The notes under the pieces: model-generated
The model's input: the letters and a program-made list of their open reading frames with translations, nothing else
What the model was told of the DNA's origin: nothing
Database searches by the model: none
In this document: in pieces, positions 27,715 to 37,061 of the stretch
Layout of the letters: every line of letters starts with the position of its first letter
How positions within the stretch are numbered: the first letter of the stretch is position 1
Translations under genes and position numbers: made by a program
Origin: Halioglobus sp.
GTDB taxonomy: Bacteria > Pseudomonadota > Gammaproteobacteria > Pseudomonadales > Halieaceae
Length of the DNA: 64,000 nt
Direction of reading: 5' to 3'
Assembly (NCBI GenBank): GCA_029246385.1
Contig: JAQWNG010000015.1
Location: 248,001 to 312,000, forward strand

Positions 27715-28845
27715 TCAGGTGTCATTATGATACTCGCGACGAATGGCATCTGTATGCTCTCCTAGACCCGGCACCGGTCGCAACGGAGTTTGCTCACCCC
27801 GAGTGGTTACCGGTGGAGCAACCAAGTCTACCGTTCCAGAAGGGGTAACCACAGACGTAAGACGTAGCTGTGGATGCTTCGCCAAATCCGCTACTGAGTT
27901 CATGGCCCCGAAGGCGATTTTTGCCCGCAATAGACGCCGCTCCAACTCTTCGGGCGTTAGGTGGCAAAATACACCGTTAATCTGATCATCGAGTGCTGCA
28001 CGGTTCAGACACCGTGCGACGTTATCACTGTAGTGTGCATCAGTGGCCAGCGTCTGATGCTCGAGCACACCACCGCAAAAACGTATCCATTCGCGCTCAT
28101 TTTGAATAGCGATTACCACTTGGGTACCGTCTTTGCAGGTATACGCTCCATATGGTGCAATGGAGGGATGGTTAAGCCCCATCCGAACAGGCGCTTTGTC
28201 AGTATACTGCTGATGCAGCAACGGCACCGTCATCCAATCTGCCAACGCGTCAAATAGTGATACTGCAAGGCCTTTTCCAAGCCCGGTCCGCTGGCGCTCA
28301 ATCAACGCCTCTAGTATGCCAGCATGTGCATACATACCACAGGCTATATCACAGACAGACACCCCCACCCTGCCGGGCTGATCTGGTGCTCCGGTAATTG
28401 ACGCTAAACCACTTTCACACTGCACCAGTAAATCGTAGGCTTTCATGTCTCGGTACGGACCACTGTCGCCATAACCGGTAATGTCAACTGTGATCAACCG
28501 CGGGTTCGCCTGACGCAATTCATCGGCATCAAAACCTGCTCGAGCAGCAGCGCCTGGTGCAAAGTTTTGAATAAAAATATCTGCTTCACACAGTATACGT
28601 CGAAGCAAGTCGGCATCACGCGAATCTTTAATATTCAGACAAATGGACTCCTTACCGCGATTAACCCAGACAAAATAAGCGCTCTCACCATCTGCCACGT
28701 GGTCATAACTACGCGCAAAATCGCCCTCCGGCCGCTCGACCTTGATCACCCTCGCACCGGCGTCAGCTAAACGCGACGTGCAGAAAGGCGCCGCGACGGC
28801 CTGTTCTAGCGCGACAACCAGTACACCTTCCAGAGCAAGTCCCAT
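27715..28845 (-). CDS. Family III CoA-transferase (CaiB/BaiF type)
   Basis: The 376-residue enzyme has the N-terminal LVVALEQAVAAPFC, VIKVERPEGDFAR, VWVNRGKESICLN, ITGYGDSGP, and the catalytic Asp (about residue 166) in SVCDIACGMYAHAG. These are hallmarks of formyl-CoA/carnitine-CoA transferases. It moves CoA between acyl groups, including intramolecularly in the mesaconyl-CoA C1-C4 transferase Mct. ATG 28845 overlaps the acyl-CoA dehydrogenase stop by one base (TGATG), so the two are tightly coupled. The donor and acceptor acids are unknown, but the adjacent hydratase makes C4-C5 dicarboxylic acids a candidate. Confidence 0.88.
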   Translation of the reverse strand: MGLALEGVLVVALEQAVAAPFCTSRLADAGARVIKVERPEGDFARSYDHVADGESAYFVWVNRGKESICLNIKDSRDADLLRRILCEADIFIQNFAPGAAARAGFDADELRQANPRLITVDITGYGDSGPYRDMKAYDLLVQCESGLASITGAPDQPGRVGVSVCDIACGMYAHAGILEALIERQRTGLGKGLAVSLFDALADWMTVPLLHQQYTDKAPVRMGLNHPSIAPYGAYTCKDGTQVVIAIQNEREWIRFCGGVLEHQTLATDAHYSDNVARCLNRAALDDQINGVFCHLTPEELERRLLRAKIAFGAMNSVADLAKHPQLRLTSVVTPSGTVDLVAPPVTTRGEQTPLRPVPGLGEHTDAIRREYHNDT

Positions 28846-30011
28846 CAAAAAGACCGCGGCAATTGCAACTCGCGCGTAGCGACATACGATAAAATAAGAT
28901 TGGTGGATATGGGTGCTATTTGGTAAAGACGCGTTTCACGGAACTTACGCTCTACGTCATATTCAGCAGCAAACCCATAGCCTCCATGCGTCTGAATGCA
29001 GGTGTCCCCCGCAGCCCATGATGCCTCTGAAGCCAGCAATTTTGCCATATTAGCTTCTGCTCCTGCAGATCTGCCAGCGTCGTATAAATCAGCCGCCTGC
29101 TGCACCATCAAAGCAGCAGCCTCAGTCTGGATATGCGCTTTAGCAATAGGAAACTGAATACCCTGATTGGCCCCGATGGGACGGTCAAAGACGGTGCGTT
29201 CGCGCGCATACTCTGCTGACTTTGCCGTAAACCAGCGAGCATCGCCAATACACTCTGCCGCAATCAGAATACGTTCGGCGTTCATGCCGTCAAGAATGCA
29301 TTTAAAGCCTTGACCCTCCTCCCCAATTAAGTTGCAGACGGGGACCCTGAGATCATCAAAAAACAGTTCGGTGCTGGCATGATTCATCATCGTGTCGATG
29401 GGGCTTATGCTCAGGCCATTACCCACTGCTTCGCGCATATCGACCAACAGCACAGACATCCCATCAGTATGTTTGACGCACTGTTCTCTAGGCGTGGTTC
29501 TTACCAGCAGTATCATTAGGTCCGAGTGCTCGGTTCGAGAAATAAAGACTTTCTGGCCATTGATGACATAGTCATCGCCATCACGCACAGCGTTCGTACG
29601 AATACGCGAAGTATCAGTGCCACTGGCAGGCTCTGTTACGGCAAATGTTTGCAGGCGTAATTTACCCTCAGCGACGGCCGGCAGAAACTGCTCTTTCTGC
29701 TCCTCACTGCCGTGACGCAGCAGCGTCCCCATGGTGTACATCTGAGCATGACAGGCTGCACCATTGCCACCACTTCGATGCACCTCTTCAAGAACCGCGC
29801 AGCCTGCTCCAAGGGGTAGACCAGCGCCACCGTAATTTTCTGGAATCAACGTGGCAAGAAAGCCGGCGCTCGTCAAGGCCTGAACAAATTCGGTAGGGTA
29901 GGCTTTTGCAGCATCCATCTTTCGCCAATAACCCCCCTGATACTGCGAACACAAGCTAGCCACAGCCGCTCGAATTTCGGGGTAGGTCTGATCAATTGCC
30001 ACGGCATGCAC
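28845..30011 (-). CDS. Acyl-CoA dehydrogenase
   Basis: This 388-residue FAD enzyme shows the acyl-CoA dehydrogenase pattern: LIPENYGGAGLPLG, FAVTEPASGTDTSRI, the FISRTEHSDLMILLV region, and CIQTHGGYGFAAEYDVERKFR near the end. It forms an alpha,beta double bond in an acyl-CoA and passes electrons to ETF. In the place where many family members have the catalytic Glu (EGT-type motif) it reads RLYQIAPIST (residues 361-370), so the base must be elsewhere or the reaction differs. The start is a GTG at 30011. Another GTG at 30002 has better GAGG spacing. It is coupled to the CoA-transferase. Confidence 0.88.
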   Translation of the reverse strand: MHAVAIDQTYPEIRAAVASLCSQYQGGYWRKMDAAKAYPTEFVQALTSAGFLATLIPENYGGAGLPLGAGCAVLEEVHRSGGNGAACHAQMYTMGTLLRHGSEEQKEQFLPAVAEGKLRLQTFAVTEPASGTDTSRIRTNAVRDGDDYVINGQKVFISRTEHSDLMILLVRTTPREQCVKHTDGMSVLLVDMREAVGNGLSISPIDTMMNHASTELFFDDLRVPVCNLIGEEGQGFKCILDGMNAERILIAAECIGDARWFTAKSAEYARERTVFDRPIGANQGIQFPIAKAHIQTEAAALMVQQAADLYDAGRSAGAEANMAKLLASEASWAAGDTCIQTHGGYGFAAEYDVERKFRETRLYQIAPISTNLILSYVATRELQLPRSF

Positions 30012-30035
30012 CCTCGGAGAAACCTTTGTGTAGGC

Positions 30036-30797
30036 CTAAAGAAACCAAGATCCACCATCCACCATATGGGTTTGTCCGGTCACGAATGCACTGCTATCAG
30101 AGGCAAGGTAGATAATCGTCCCGGTTAGATCTTCTGTTTGTAGATTGCGCTGTATCAGTTGTCCGGAGGCGATTACATGCTTGGCTTTATCGAGCTTCTC
30201 GCCAAAAAATTCTTCAGTGCCTTCTGTCATCACCGCTGATGGCGCCACTGCATTAACACGAATCCTATCCTTGCCTAATTCTCGTGCCATCGCGCGGGTC
30301 ATTCCGATCACCGCCGCCTTAGATGCTACATAGTCCATACCGTAGGGCAAACCATAGACCGCCGCCAGCGACGAAATATTAATAATGGACCCACCACCGG
30401 CGGCGCGCATCGGATCCACTACCGCCTTGCAGCACTGCCACAACCCTTTGACATTGATGTTCATCACTGCGTCCCACTGCGCTTCATCCAGCTGCTCAAA
30501 ACGAGCACCCTTGAGGCCACCATAAAGCGCAGCGTTGTTCACAAGTATATCAATCTTACCAAATTCGCTAACCGCCTGTTTTGCCATCGCGGCACAACTC
30601 GACATACTCCCGATGTCAGTCACTGCGGCCTCCGCTTGACCGCCCATTGCTATAATAGCCGCCACTGTCTCGTCACAACTCTTAACGTCACAGGCGAGAA
30701 TAATGGCCCCCTCGCGCGCCATAGCCTCTGCATACGCGCGGCCAAGACCCCGCGCAGCCCCTGTAATAATAACCACTTTATCTTTAAGTTGCGCCAT
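30036..30797 (-). CDS. SDR family oxidoreductase
   Basis: This 253-residue classical short-chain dehydrogenase has the cofactor motif TGAARGLG (residues 12-19), NNAA, catalytic Ser about 142, and YVASK (Tyr156, Lys160). An acidic residue after beta-2 (CDVKS) suggests NAD preference. It probably oxidises a hydroxyacyl or alcohol substrate. It is the first gene of the CoA module, with AGGAGA six to seven bases before ATG, and lies 24 bases before the acyl-CoA dehydrogenase. The general family is certain and the substrate is not. Confidence 0.9.
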   Translation of the reverse strand: MAQLKDKVVIITGAARGLGRAYAEAMAREGAIILACDVKSCDETVAAIIAMGGQAEAAVTDIGSMSSCAAMAKQAVSEFGKIDILVNNAALYGGLKGARFEQLDEAQWDAVMNINVKGLWQCCKAVVDPMRAAGGGSIINISSLAAVYGLPYGMDYVASKAAVIGMTRAMARELGKDRIRVNAVAPSAVMTEGTEEFFGEKLDKAKHVIASGQLIQRNLQTEDLTGTIIYLASDSSAFVTGQTHMVDGGSWFL

Positions 30798-31111
30798 AGC
30801 AATTCTCCTGTAGCAAGCGATTAGCTGCAGAAAATATCAGACCATTTCCGAGCAGTATAAAAAATAGCGCTCCGTACGATGCAGACACAGAGGCTAGAGC
30901 GCGCATAACAGTGATAGGGTTAATCCGCTACCTCTCGCTTTTCCCAACCTGTAAACCAATGCAGCAGTGAAGCACCGAGGCTGCGCGAAAACCGGGTTCA
31001 CGCTACACTAAGCCTCAGATCGCAGCAAGCATACAACATCTTGTGAGAGACAAGTTTTCCTTCTTGCAACTGGAACTTGAGCGTGAGTCGCGTTTTGATA
31101 TGACTGTGAAC
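30798..31111. other. Intergenic region upstream of the CoA module
   Basis: I see no gene. It holds the presumed promoter of the SDR gene, with a TATACT hexamer on the minus strand near 30850. A palindrome CTTGT-GAGAG-ACAAG at 31040-31054 may be an operator. It has TTTT on its plus-strand side but no plus-strand gene that it could terminate. Confidence 0.45.
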
Positions 31112-31585
31112 TTACTCTAGGTGAAACACATGCTGCCAAGAACCATCAGTTAAATGAGTGGATGTAACACTACCGCTGGCACCTACATATTTCCCAGTTC
31201 CTCCGATGACTGCCCGCTCCAATGTGTCCTCACTTTTCAACGTTGACCCGATAATCGGATACAGGCCAACACCCTGAAGCTGGATCGTATCTTTGCCTTT
31301 ATCATCAAACGACACGACAGAGAGTGTTACGCGACTTTCCAACTCCGTCGTATGCGCTGCATATCCAGTGGTAGTCATTAACCAATCCATCATTACGTCT
31401 TGATTATCAGACGACTTGGCACTAAATCTCCAAATTCGAACATCACCAACTGAATCACCCTGCTGACCCATGTCGAGAATCGTAGGCGCGGGCGTTGGTC
31501 CGTGAGTAATGCTAAAAGTGGTGTTCGCTAACGCAGATCCGCAAAAGAGTAACGTGGCGCTAACATATAAAAAAAGTTTTTCCAT
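31112..31585 (-). CDS. Exported allene-oxide-cyclase/dirigent-like barrel protein
   Basis: The product is 157 residues from ATG 31585, which has GGAG six bases upstream. A signal peptide of about 20 residues ends GSALA. The mature part is beta-rich and ends with the AVIGGTGKYVGASGSV motif, close to the GGTGKY-x-GA-x-G signature of the allene oxide cyclase-like / dirigent barrel fold. There is no known pathway in this context, and bacterial members are of unknown function. It is divergent from the HPPD-like locus. The fold call is inference from one motif and overall pattern. Confidence 0.55.
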   Translation of the reverse strand: MEKLFLYVSATLLFCGSALANTTFSITHGPTPAPTILDMGQQGDSVGDVRIWRFSAKSSDNQDVMMDWLMTTTGYAAHTTELESRVTLSVVSFDDKGKDTIQLQGVGLYPIIGSTLKSEDTLERAVIGGTGKYVGASGSVTSTHLTDGSWQHVFHLE

Positions 31586-31829
31586 TGTTATCTCCAAAGG
31601 ATAGTCTTATGAGTTTTTGGTGTAAAAATGCATCAAAAGCTCGACCGGGCAACACTTAAGCCACGTATTTAATATAACATGCGGATGCTAGCACGCGGTT
31701 AACACAAGTCAACGACCGAACCATCAATACCGAGCCACCATCATAATCTTTTGCTAGAATACACCGCTAGTAACATTTTTAGTGTTTTTTTCTGGAAGAT
31801 TGCTGCCAACAGGTTCAAACTATGATGAC
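31586..31829. other. Divergent intergenic region before the HPPD-like locus
   Basis: No convincing gene is seen. The region carries the promoters of the exported barrel protein (minus) and of the HPPD-like locus (plus). A TAGAAT at 31755-31760 could be a -10 box, but no matching -35 was found. The frame of the small ORF at 31830 is open from about 31758, with GTG and TTG codons upstream, so that ORF might start earlier. Confidence 0.4.
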
Positions 31830-31928
31830 ATGTTTGGACTCGAGAATCTGAACGCTCTGATGTCAGAATTGCAGGCGCTGCATGCTCGACCAAAAACTTA
31901 CCTGACGAGCGAGGGCTTTACCCTATGA
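31830..31928 (+). CDS. Candidate small ORF coupled to the HPPD-like gene (32 aa)
   Basis: ATG TTT GGA starts a 32-codon frame whose TGA overlaps the start of the HPPD-like gene by four bases (ATGA). The frame is open further upstream, so a slightly longer form is possible. The peptide has a helical, amphipathic look (LNALMSELQALHARP). I know no homolog and no ribosome-binding site is clear. It may be a coupling leader peptide, a small subunit, or chance. Confidence 0.35.
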   Translation: MFGLENLNALMSELQALHARPKTYLTSEGFTL

Positions 31929-33172
31929 CTTTAAATATTAATACATACAAGCCTTTGGGTGACAAAAAGAACTCGAAGTATTTTGATGAATATCTCGCGC
32001 GCATCTACGAACGACGTCAAACCAGTGGCCTAGAAGACCTGCTCGGAGGTATCTGTGCGTTGGTGGTGCAGGTCGACACGAACGATGCAGTCGCTTATAT
32101 GAAAGAGCTTTACCTCATGACGCCCTATCGCCTGAGTGACGTCTATCAAAACGCAACGCACAAATTTTACTTTTTGGACGGACACTCTGGACGCCCAAAA
32201 TTTGTTATTCTAGAACCACTTCATGCCACATTTGAAGACGACCTGACCCGACTGAACATGCTTTACCCAATGTCACGCGCAAAACCGAATGCGCGATATA
32301 TTGGTGAAATATTTTCAACTAAAGACCTAAAAGCAACTCGCGAAATACTCGAGTCGCATAGCATCAGATTTCACTATCCAGCAGAAACAGAGAATGAATT
32401 TTTTTCCAACAAACATTTTAACTTTACTTTTCCGTCCGCGATGACGGGAAATCGTATTGGCTATACGCCCCACGAATCCTTCAGCCTAGAAGAGCTTGAG
32501 CACGGCAAGCGAATCCAACTTTCCAGTGCGGATCAAGCCAGCCTGGAGCAAGCGGCTGAGACGGCTGCTGGCCTGAATATCACTGAACTAGTGCTAGGAG
32601 TTGATCACATGGCCACGCGGATACTTGCCGGAGAACGTGAAGATGCGATTCTAGAATTTTTAACGATGAGCAACTACTATTTCTGGGGAGCCTATAACAT
32701 CAAGGATCAGAACTCATCTACCAATGTGAACCGAAATCCTCACGTTTCCAATGACAAACAATCGCCTGCGAAAGTTTTTACCGCCAACAATATACCGTCA
32801 TTTATCAATTCCTTCGACAATGCTCCAATGCCAACGGAAGACTTCGTACGCAACTATGGCCGCCGAATGCACCATATAGCCTATGAAATAAAGGATGGCG
32901 ATCATTCGAGTGGCGAGAAGAATATCGACTTTGTTGTAGACGCTCTAAAGAAGAAAGATATTGATTTTTTGGCGCAAGTGGTTGGTGAATGCAGCGACAC
33001 ACCTAACCTCAAGCAAATTTTCTCTAAGCATTCCAAGTATTCCCTGCTGATCACAGAGTATGTGGAACGTTGCCATGGCTATGAGGGATTCTTCACAAAA
33101 TCAAATGTTGCCGCGCTGACTCAGGCCGCGGGTCAAGACGAACGCTACCAACACGGCAATGTATTCGACTAA
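31925..33172 (+). CDS. 4-hydroxyphenylpyruvate dioxygenase-like VOC dioxygenase
   Basis: This 415-residue protein has the two-domain vicinal-oxygen-chelate arrangement of HPPD. Predicted iron ligands are His228 (GVDHMA), His317 (MHHIAYEI) and Glu378 (ITEYVER). The C-terminal LITEYVER then GFFTKSN.AAL matches the HPPD pattern FFEIIQR with a following GF-G-N-F motif. The N-terminal domain is divergent and the protein is longer than bacterial HPPD (about 350-360 residues). A homogentisate role is not assured, and a related alpha-keto-acid dioxygenase is possible. A GAGGG ribosome-binding site lies about nine bases before ATG. No tyrosine-degradation genes adjoin it. Confidence 0.65.
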   Translation: MTLNINTYKPLGDKKNSKYFDEYLARIYERRQTSGLEDLLGGICALVVQVDTNDAVAYMKELYLMTPYRLSDVYQNATHKFYFLDGHSGRPKFVILEPLHATFEDDLTRLNMLYPMSRAKPNARYIGEIFSTKDLKATREILESHSIRFHYPAETENEFFSNKHFNFTFPSAMTGNRIGYTPHESFSLEELEHGKRIQLSSADQASLEQAAETAAGLNITELVLGVDHMATRILAGEREDAILEFLTMSNYYFWGAYNIKDQNSSTNVNRNPHVSNDKQSPAKVFTANNIPSFINSFDNAPMPTEDFVRNYGRRMHHIAYEIKDGDHSSGEKNIDFVVDALKKKDIDFLAQVVGECSDTPNLKQIFSKHSKYSLLITEYVERCHGYEGFFTKSNVAALTQAAGQDERYQHGNVFD

Positions 33173-33304
33173 GCTGCAAGCGAAACTCTTGAGGGCAGCG
33201 CTGACGCATAGCAAACGAGCACCAGAAGACCACAGAATATTATCGATGACTATGATGGCCGCCCGGGCATAAGCAGCAAAGCCTCACTCCGAAGCACATC
33301 AGAG

Positions 33305-33664
33305 CTAACGTTGAAAACTCTTCTCCATATTGGCGGCAATTTTTTTTGCTACATATTTCGCACGCTCAGTCCTTTTGCCAGCAAAGTGTTCATCTGCTGT
33401 CGCACAAAAATAAGTCAGCCAGCGTTGAAAGTCATCTGACTGCAGGGCGCGCTTGTCGTTGAGCTGTCTATGAATACTCATGGTATGCCGCTGGTACTTT
33501 TTTTCTCCCAGTAGCAATTTGCACCAGTAATTCTTTATATGAGGCAAGTGTACTGATAATTCGACCTCTGCAACATCAACAAAAATCGGCGATAAACGCT
33601 CATCAGCGAGTACACGTTCGTAGAAACGATCCACGAAGAATTCGATACTTTCCTTCGAATCCAT
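33305..33664 (-). CDS. Truncated haemoglobin (group III-like)
   Basis: This 119-residue globin starts at ATG 33664 with AAAGG seven bases upstream. A longer frame is unlikely. It has FVDRFYERVLADERLSPIF, HLPHIKNYWCKLLLGEKKYQ and SIHRQL with the proximal His65, as in group III truncated haemoglobins. Such proteins bind O2/NO and may detoxify NO or peroxide. It follows der on the same strand and may be co-transcribed. It converges with the HPPD-like gene. Confidence 0.85.
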   Translation of the reverse strand: MDSKESIEFFVDRFYERVLADERLSPIFVDVAEVELSVHLPHIKNYWCKLLLGEKKYQRHTMSIHRQLNDKRALQSDDFQRWLTYFCATADEHFAGKRTERAKYVAKKIAANMEKSFQR

Positions 33665-33695
33665 ATCAGACCTTTCATCACAGGCGACCATGGCG

Positions 33696-35111
33696 CTATT
33701 TATTCTTTTTACTTTTCTTCGATTTGGTCACATGCGCCATCAGGCGCCTCTTGCGCTGCACCTGACGCTGAGTCAACTTGTTGCGCCTGTCGGCGAACGG
33801 ATTTTCACTAGTACGGAATTCAATGCGTATCGGCGTTCCCGTCAATTGCAGTTCACGACAATACACTTTCTCTAAATAGCGTTTATAGCTCTTAGGTACG
33901 TCACCAGTTTGATTGCCGTGGATCACAATGAGGGGAGGGTTTTGTCCTCCGGCGTGCGCATAGCGCATCTTTATACGTCGACCGTTAAGCATCGGTGGTG
34001 CATGATCGAAAACCGCTCCCTCTAGAATTCGCGTCAACACGTTAGTGTTTAGTTTTCTAGTGGCCGACGCATAAGCGCTATTGACCGACTTATAGAGATG
34101 CCCTACCCCAGTGCCATGCAACGCCGAAATATAATGTGTATCCGCATAGTCGGCAAAGCGCAGTCGGCGGTCTAGCTCACTTTTGATCCAGCTTCGCTGA
34201 TCCGAATCAAGACCGTCCCACTTGTTGACTGCAAGCACCAGAGCGCGACCCTTGTCTACACAATGGCCTAGCAGGTGCATGTCCTGATCCACAATACCCT
34301 CGTGGGCATCCATAACTAAAACGACTACATGGGCATCTTCAATTGCCTTGAGGGTCTTAACAATGGAGAATTTCTCCACCGCCATCTTTATATTCTTACG
34401 TCGTCGCACACCTGCGGTATCAATCAGAGTATATTTTTGTTGTTCACGCTCGAAATCAATGTAAATGCTGTCACGGGTGGTTCCTGGCTGATCGAAGACG
34501 ACAACGCGCTCTTCTCCCAGAATGCGATTCACTAATGTCGATTTTCCAACATTAGGACGTCCCACAATGGCGACCCGAATACTGTCCGGATACCGTTCTC
34601 GCTCCAACTCTTCCTCGAGGTCTAGGAAATGCGACAGCACCTTCTCGATCATGCTGCTCACGCCGCGACCGTGAGAAGCGGCAATTGCAAACATAGCATT
34701 CACGCCGAGCGCATAAAAATCACTGGTAGCAACATCCTCGTTGAGACCGTCGACCTTGTTCACCACCAGGTGGAAAGCTTTATTGCACTGTCGCAATTTG
34801 ACGGCTAAAGCTTGATCGACAGCATTTATACCTTCGCGACCGTCCACCATAAATAATACGACATCTGATTCTTCTACCGCTGTGAGGGCCTGCTGAGCCA
34901 TCGGAGAATCTACACCCTCTTCCTCGCCGGTTATACCTCCAGTATCAATGACGATGAAAGGTAGTGTGCCGATTTTTGACTCGCCATATTTTCGATCCCG
35001 CGTCAGTCCAGGATAATTAGCGACGAGTGCATCCCTACTGCGCGTCAACTGATTGAAAAGTGTAGATTTTCCAACGTTAGGTCGACCTACAATGGCGATT
35101 ACCGGGATCAT
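33696..35111 (-). CDS. der: Ribosome biogenesis GTPase Der
   Basis: The 471-residue protein has the diagnostic two tandem GTPase domains, each with GRPNVGKST (residue 8 and about 185), DTAG/DTGG and NKxDG motifs, plus a C-terminal KH-like domain and a basic tail (KSKKSKKNK). Der is essential for 50S subunit maturation. Its start overlaps the bamB stop by one base (TAATG). The order bamB-der is the usual gammaproteobacterial one. Confidence 0.98.
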   Translation of the reverse strand: MIPVIAIVGRPNVGKSTLFNQLTRSRDALVANYPGLTRDRKYGESKIGTLPFIVIDTGGITGEEEGVDSPMAQQALTAVEESDVVLFMVDGREGINAVDQALAVKLRQCNKAFHLVVNKVDGLNEDVATSDFYALGVNAMFAIAASHGRGVSSMIEKVLSHFLDLEEELERERYPDSIRVAIVGRPNVGKSTLVNRILGEERVVVFDQPGTTRDSIYIDFEREQQKYTLIDTAGVRRRKNIKMAVEKFSIVKTLKAIEDAHVVVLVMDAHEGIVDQDMHLLGHCVDKGRALVLAVNKWDGLDSDQRSWIKSELDRRLRFADYADTHYISALHGTGVGHLYKSVNSAYASATRKLNTNVLTRILEGAVFDHAPPMLNGRRIKMRYAHAGGQNPPLIVIHGNQTGDVPKSYKRYLEKVYCRELQLTGTPIRIEFRTSENPFADRRNKLTQRQVQRKRRLMAHVTKSKKSKKNK

Positions 35112-36286
35112 TATTTTTTTGCAGTGATCTCATAAGCGACGAGTTCACCGTCATTAGCAAAGACGTAGAGAATGCCATCTTCGCTCAACATGTCAGCACG
35201 CACCCCATCGCTATCTACCCTGACCCGACCGACTAAATCACCATCAACCTGAGAAAGAATATGCACATAACCCTCAAAATCGCCTACGGCAACATAACTT
35301 CCGATCGGCATTGGCCGCGACAACTGACGATACCCCAATGCTCCCTGACTCCAACGCACCCCGTCACCATTACGCATGAATGCGTTCAGGGTCCCATCTT
35401 CATCAGCGGCATAAACATTGCCAAATCCAACAGAGACGCCGGAGAACGAAGACGCTTTCTGTTGCCAAATCTTACGCCCGCTTTCGATACTGACTGCCAC
35501 TATGCTGCCTTGGTAGCTGGCCGCATATAGCTCGTCTCCCGACAATTCCATAGTCCCATCAACATCGACAATACGCTCAATCTCAGAACGCCCTGTCGGA
35601 ATCGCCACACGCACTTCCCAGGCAATAGAGCCAGTCTGAGCATCGAACGCCAGCACTCGGCCATTTGCAAACCCCGCATATACCCTATTGTTTGCCAGTA
35701 TAGGGACGCTGGTACCGCGGAGAGTCAGCAGGGGAACTTTGCTACTATAGGCCCAGAGCAGTTGCCCTGAGGTAAAATCAAGGCCTTGTAATTTACCGTT
35801 ATAGGTCTGGGCAACAACCACTTTTCCGTTAGCCTGTGGTGGCGACAAAATTTCTCCCGACAGCACCGTCGTCCAAAGTTGCTCGCCAGTGCTGGCATCT
35901 AATTTTAGAACAACTCCCTCGCTGCTACCGAGCAATAAGACATCTTTGTAGACCCCCACGCCACCGGACAGGGACATATCAAGGTCGACTTCCCACAGTA
36001 TCTTTCCGCGCTTGCGATCCACGGCCACCACCTCACCATCGGCAGACGCCGCATAAATAACATCGCCGCTAATAGCAGGCTGTAATCGATAAAAACCATC
36101 GCCTTGACCATCACCAACTCCGACCGACCACAGCGTTTTGATATTTACAGTCTCAGTAATATCGGTCAGTGCCACCGGAGCCATTGGGTCATCGTCATCT
36201 GAATCAAACCACCCTGAAACCGTACTGCAGCCGGCAACACTCAACATCATAATTATTAATAGTAGATACCGGAATAAATGCCGCAT
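35111..36286 (-). CDS. bamB: Outer membrane assembly lipoprotein BamB
   Basis: The product is 391 residues from ATG 36286, with GGAG ten bases upstream, starting just after the yfgM stop. A lipobox LSVAGC puts the lipidated Cys at residue 20. The rest is a PQQ-type eight-bladed beta-propeller with repeated GxVxAxDxxTGxxLW-like units ([26 protein letters not shown] and [13 protein letters not shown]). BamB is a subunit of the BAM complex that inserts outer-membrane beta-barrels. Confidence 0.95.
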   Translation of the reverse strand: MRHLFRYLLLIIMMLSVAGCSTVSGWFDSDDDDPMAPVALTDITETVNIKTLWSVGVGDGQGDGFYRLQPAISGDVIYAASADGEVVAVDRKRGKILWEVDLDMSLSGGVGVYKDVLLLGSSEGVVLKLDASTGEQLWTTVLSGEILSPPQANGKVVVAQTYNGKLQGLDFTSGQLLWAYSSKVPLLTLRGTSVPILANNRVYAGFANGRVLAFDAQTGSIAWEVRVAIPTGRSEIERIVDVDGTMELSGDELYAASYQGSIVAVSIESGRKIWQQKASSFSGVSVGFGNVYAADEDGTLNAFMRNGDGVRWSQGALGYRQLSRPMPIGSYVAVGDFEGYVHILSQVDGDLVGRVRVDSDGVRADMLSEDGILYVFANDGELVAYEITAKK

Positions 36287-36290
36287 GATG

Positions 36291-37037
36291 TTATTGCTCC
36301 AAGGTTTCAACAGGGTCGGTTATAACAGGTGCCTGCTCAGGCACATCTAACTGCACACTCATCGTGTCCTCAGGCTCTCGGGGAGCTAGTGGCGTAAGGC
36401 TTTGCAGCTTCTGCTGCAACACCGAAAAATTTAGTCCCTCCTGATTGCTGCCTGCCTGGCTGAACGCTTGCAGGTATGCATCTCGCGCCTCCTCCGCACG
36501 ACCAATAGACTGCAGAATATCGCCACGGGCAACCGCATAGGAGGCACCATAGGGCCCAGGTGCAGCATCTTTAAGAATTGCCAGCGCCTGACCGGTATCG
36601 CCCGACGAGGCCAACACCCGAGCTAATCTCAACTGAGCAATCTGCTCAGCATCACTGCCCTTTTCGGCCTTGCCCAGCACCCAACGTAGCTCCACCTCTG
36701 CTTCCGGAAGCTGCTCCCGATTGACCGCTAACTTAGCTAGATGCAGTGCGGCAAACTGCGCGTAGACAGTCCCGCCAAAATTCTGCTTGAGCTGCTCAGC
36801 CAAATTAACAGCCGCTTGCGTATCGATGGATACCCCCTCAGCACCAATAGCCTGAAGCATCGCCTGATACACAGTGGAAGCCTCTTCCTGGCGACCCTCT
36901 TGACTGGATTGCCATGACTGCCAAGCAAAACTTCCAGCTAGTGCGATAATCACTGCTGCGATTATAGACCGGCCATTTTCTTGCCACCAGCGACGCAGCG
37001 CTTCAACCTGTTCTTCTTCGGTACGATATTCTTCCAC
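36291..37037 (-). CDS. yfgM: YfgM family TPR membrane protein
   Basis: This 248-residue inner-membrane protein has a short cytosolic N-terminus, one membrane helix (about 25-43, IIAAVIIALAGSFAW) and a periplasmic TPR-like domain. YfgM is an ancillary SecYEG translocon subunit that works with PpiD. The start is GTG with AGGA about nine bases upstream. It is placed between hisS and bamB as in Escherichia coli and Pseudomonas. Confidence 0.92.
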   Translation of the reverse strand: MEEYRTEEEQVEALRRWWQENGRSIIAAVIIALAGSFAWQSWQSSQEGRQEEASTVYQAMLQAIGAEGVSIDTQAAVNLAEQLKQNFGGTVYAQFAALHLAKLAVNREQLPEAEVELRWVLGKAEKGSDAEQIAQLRLARVLASSGDTGQALAILKDAAPGPYGASYAVARGDILQSIGRAEEARDAYLQAFSQAGSNQEGLNFSVLQQKLQSLTPLAPREPEDTMSVQLDVPEQAPVITDPVETLEQ

Positions 37038-37061
37038 GTTACTTTTTCCTCTTACACAATC

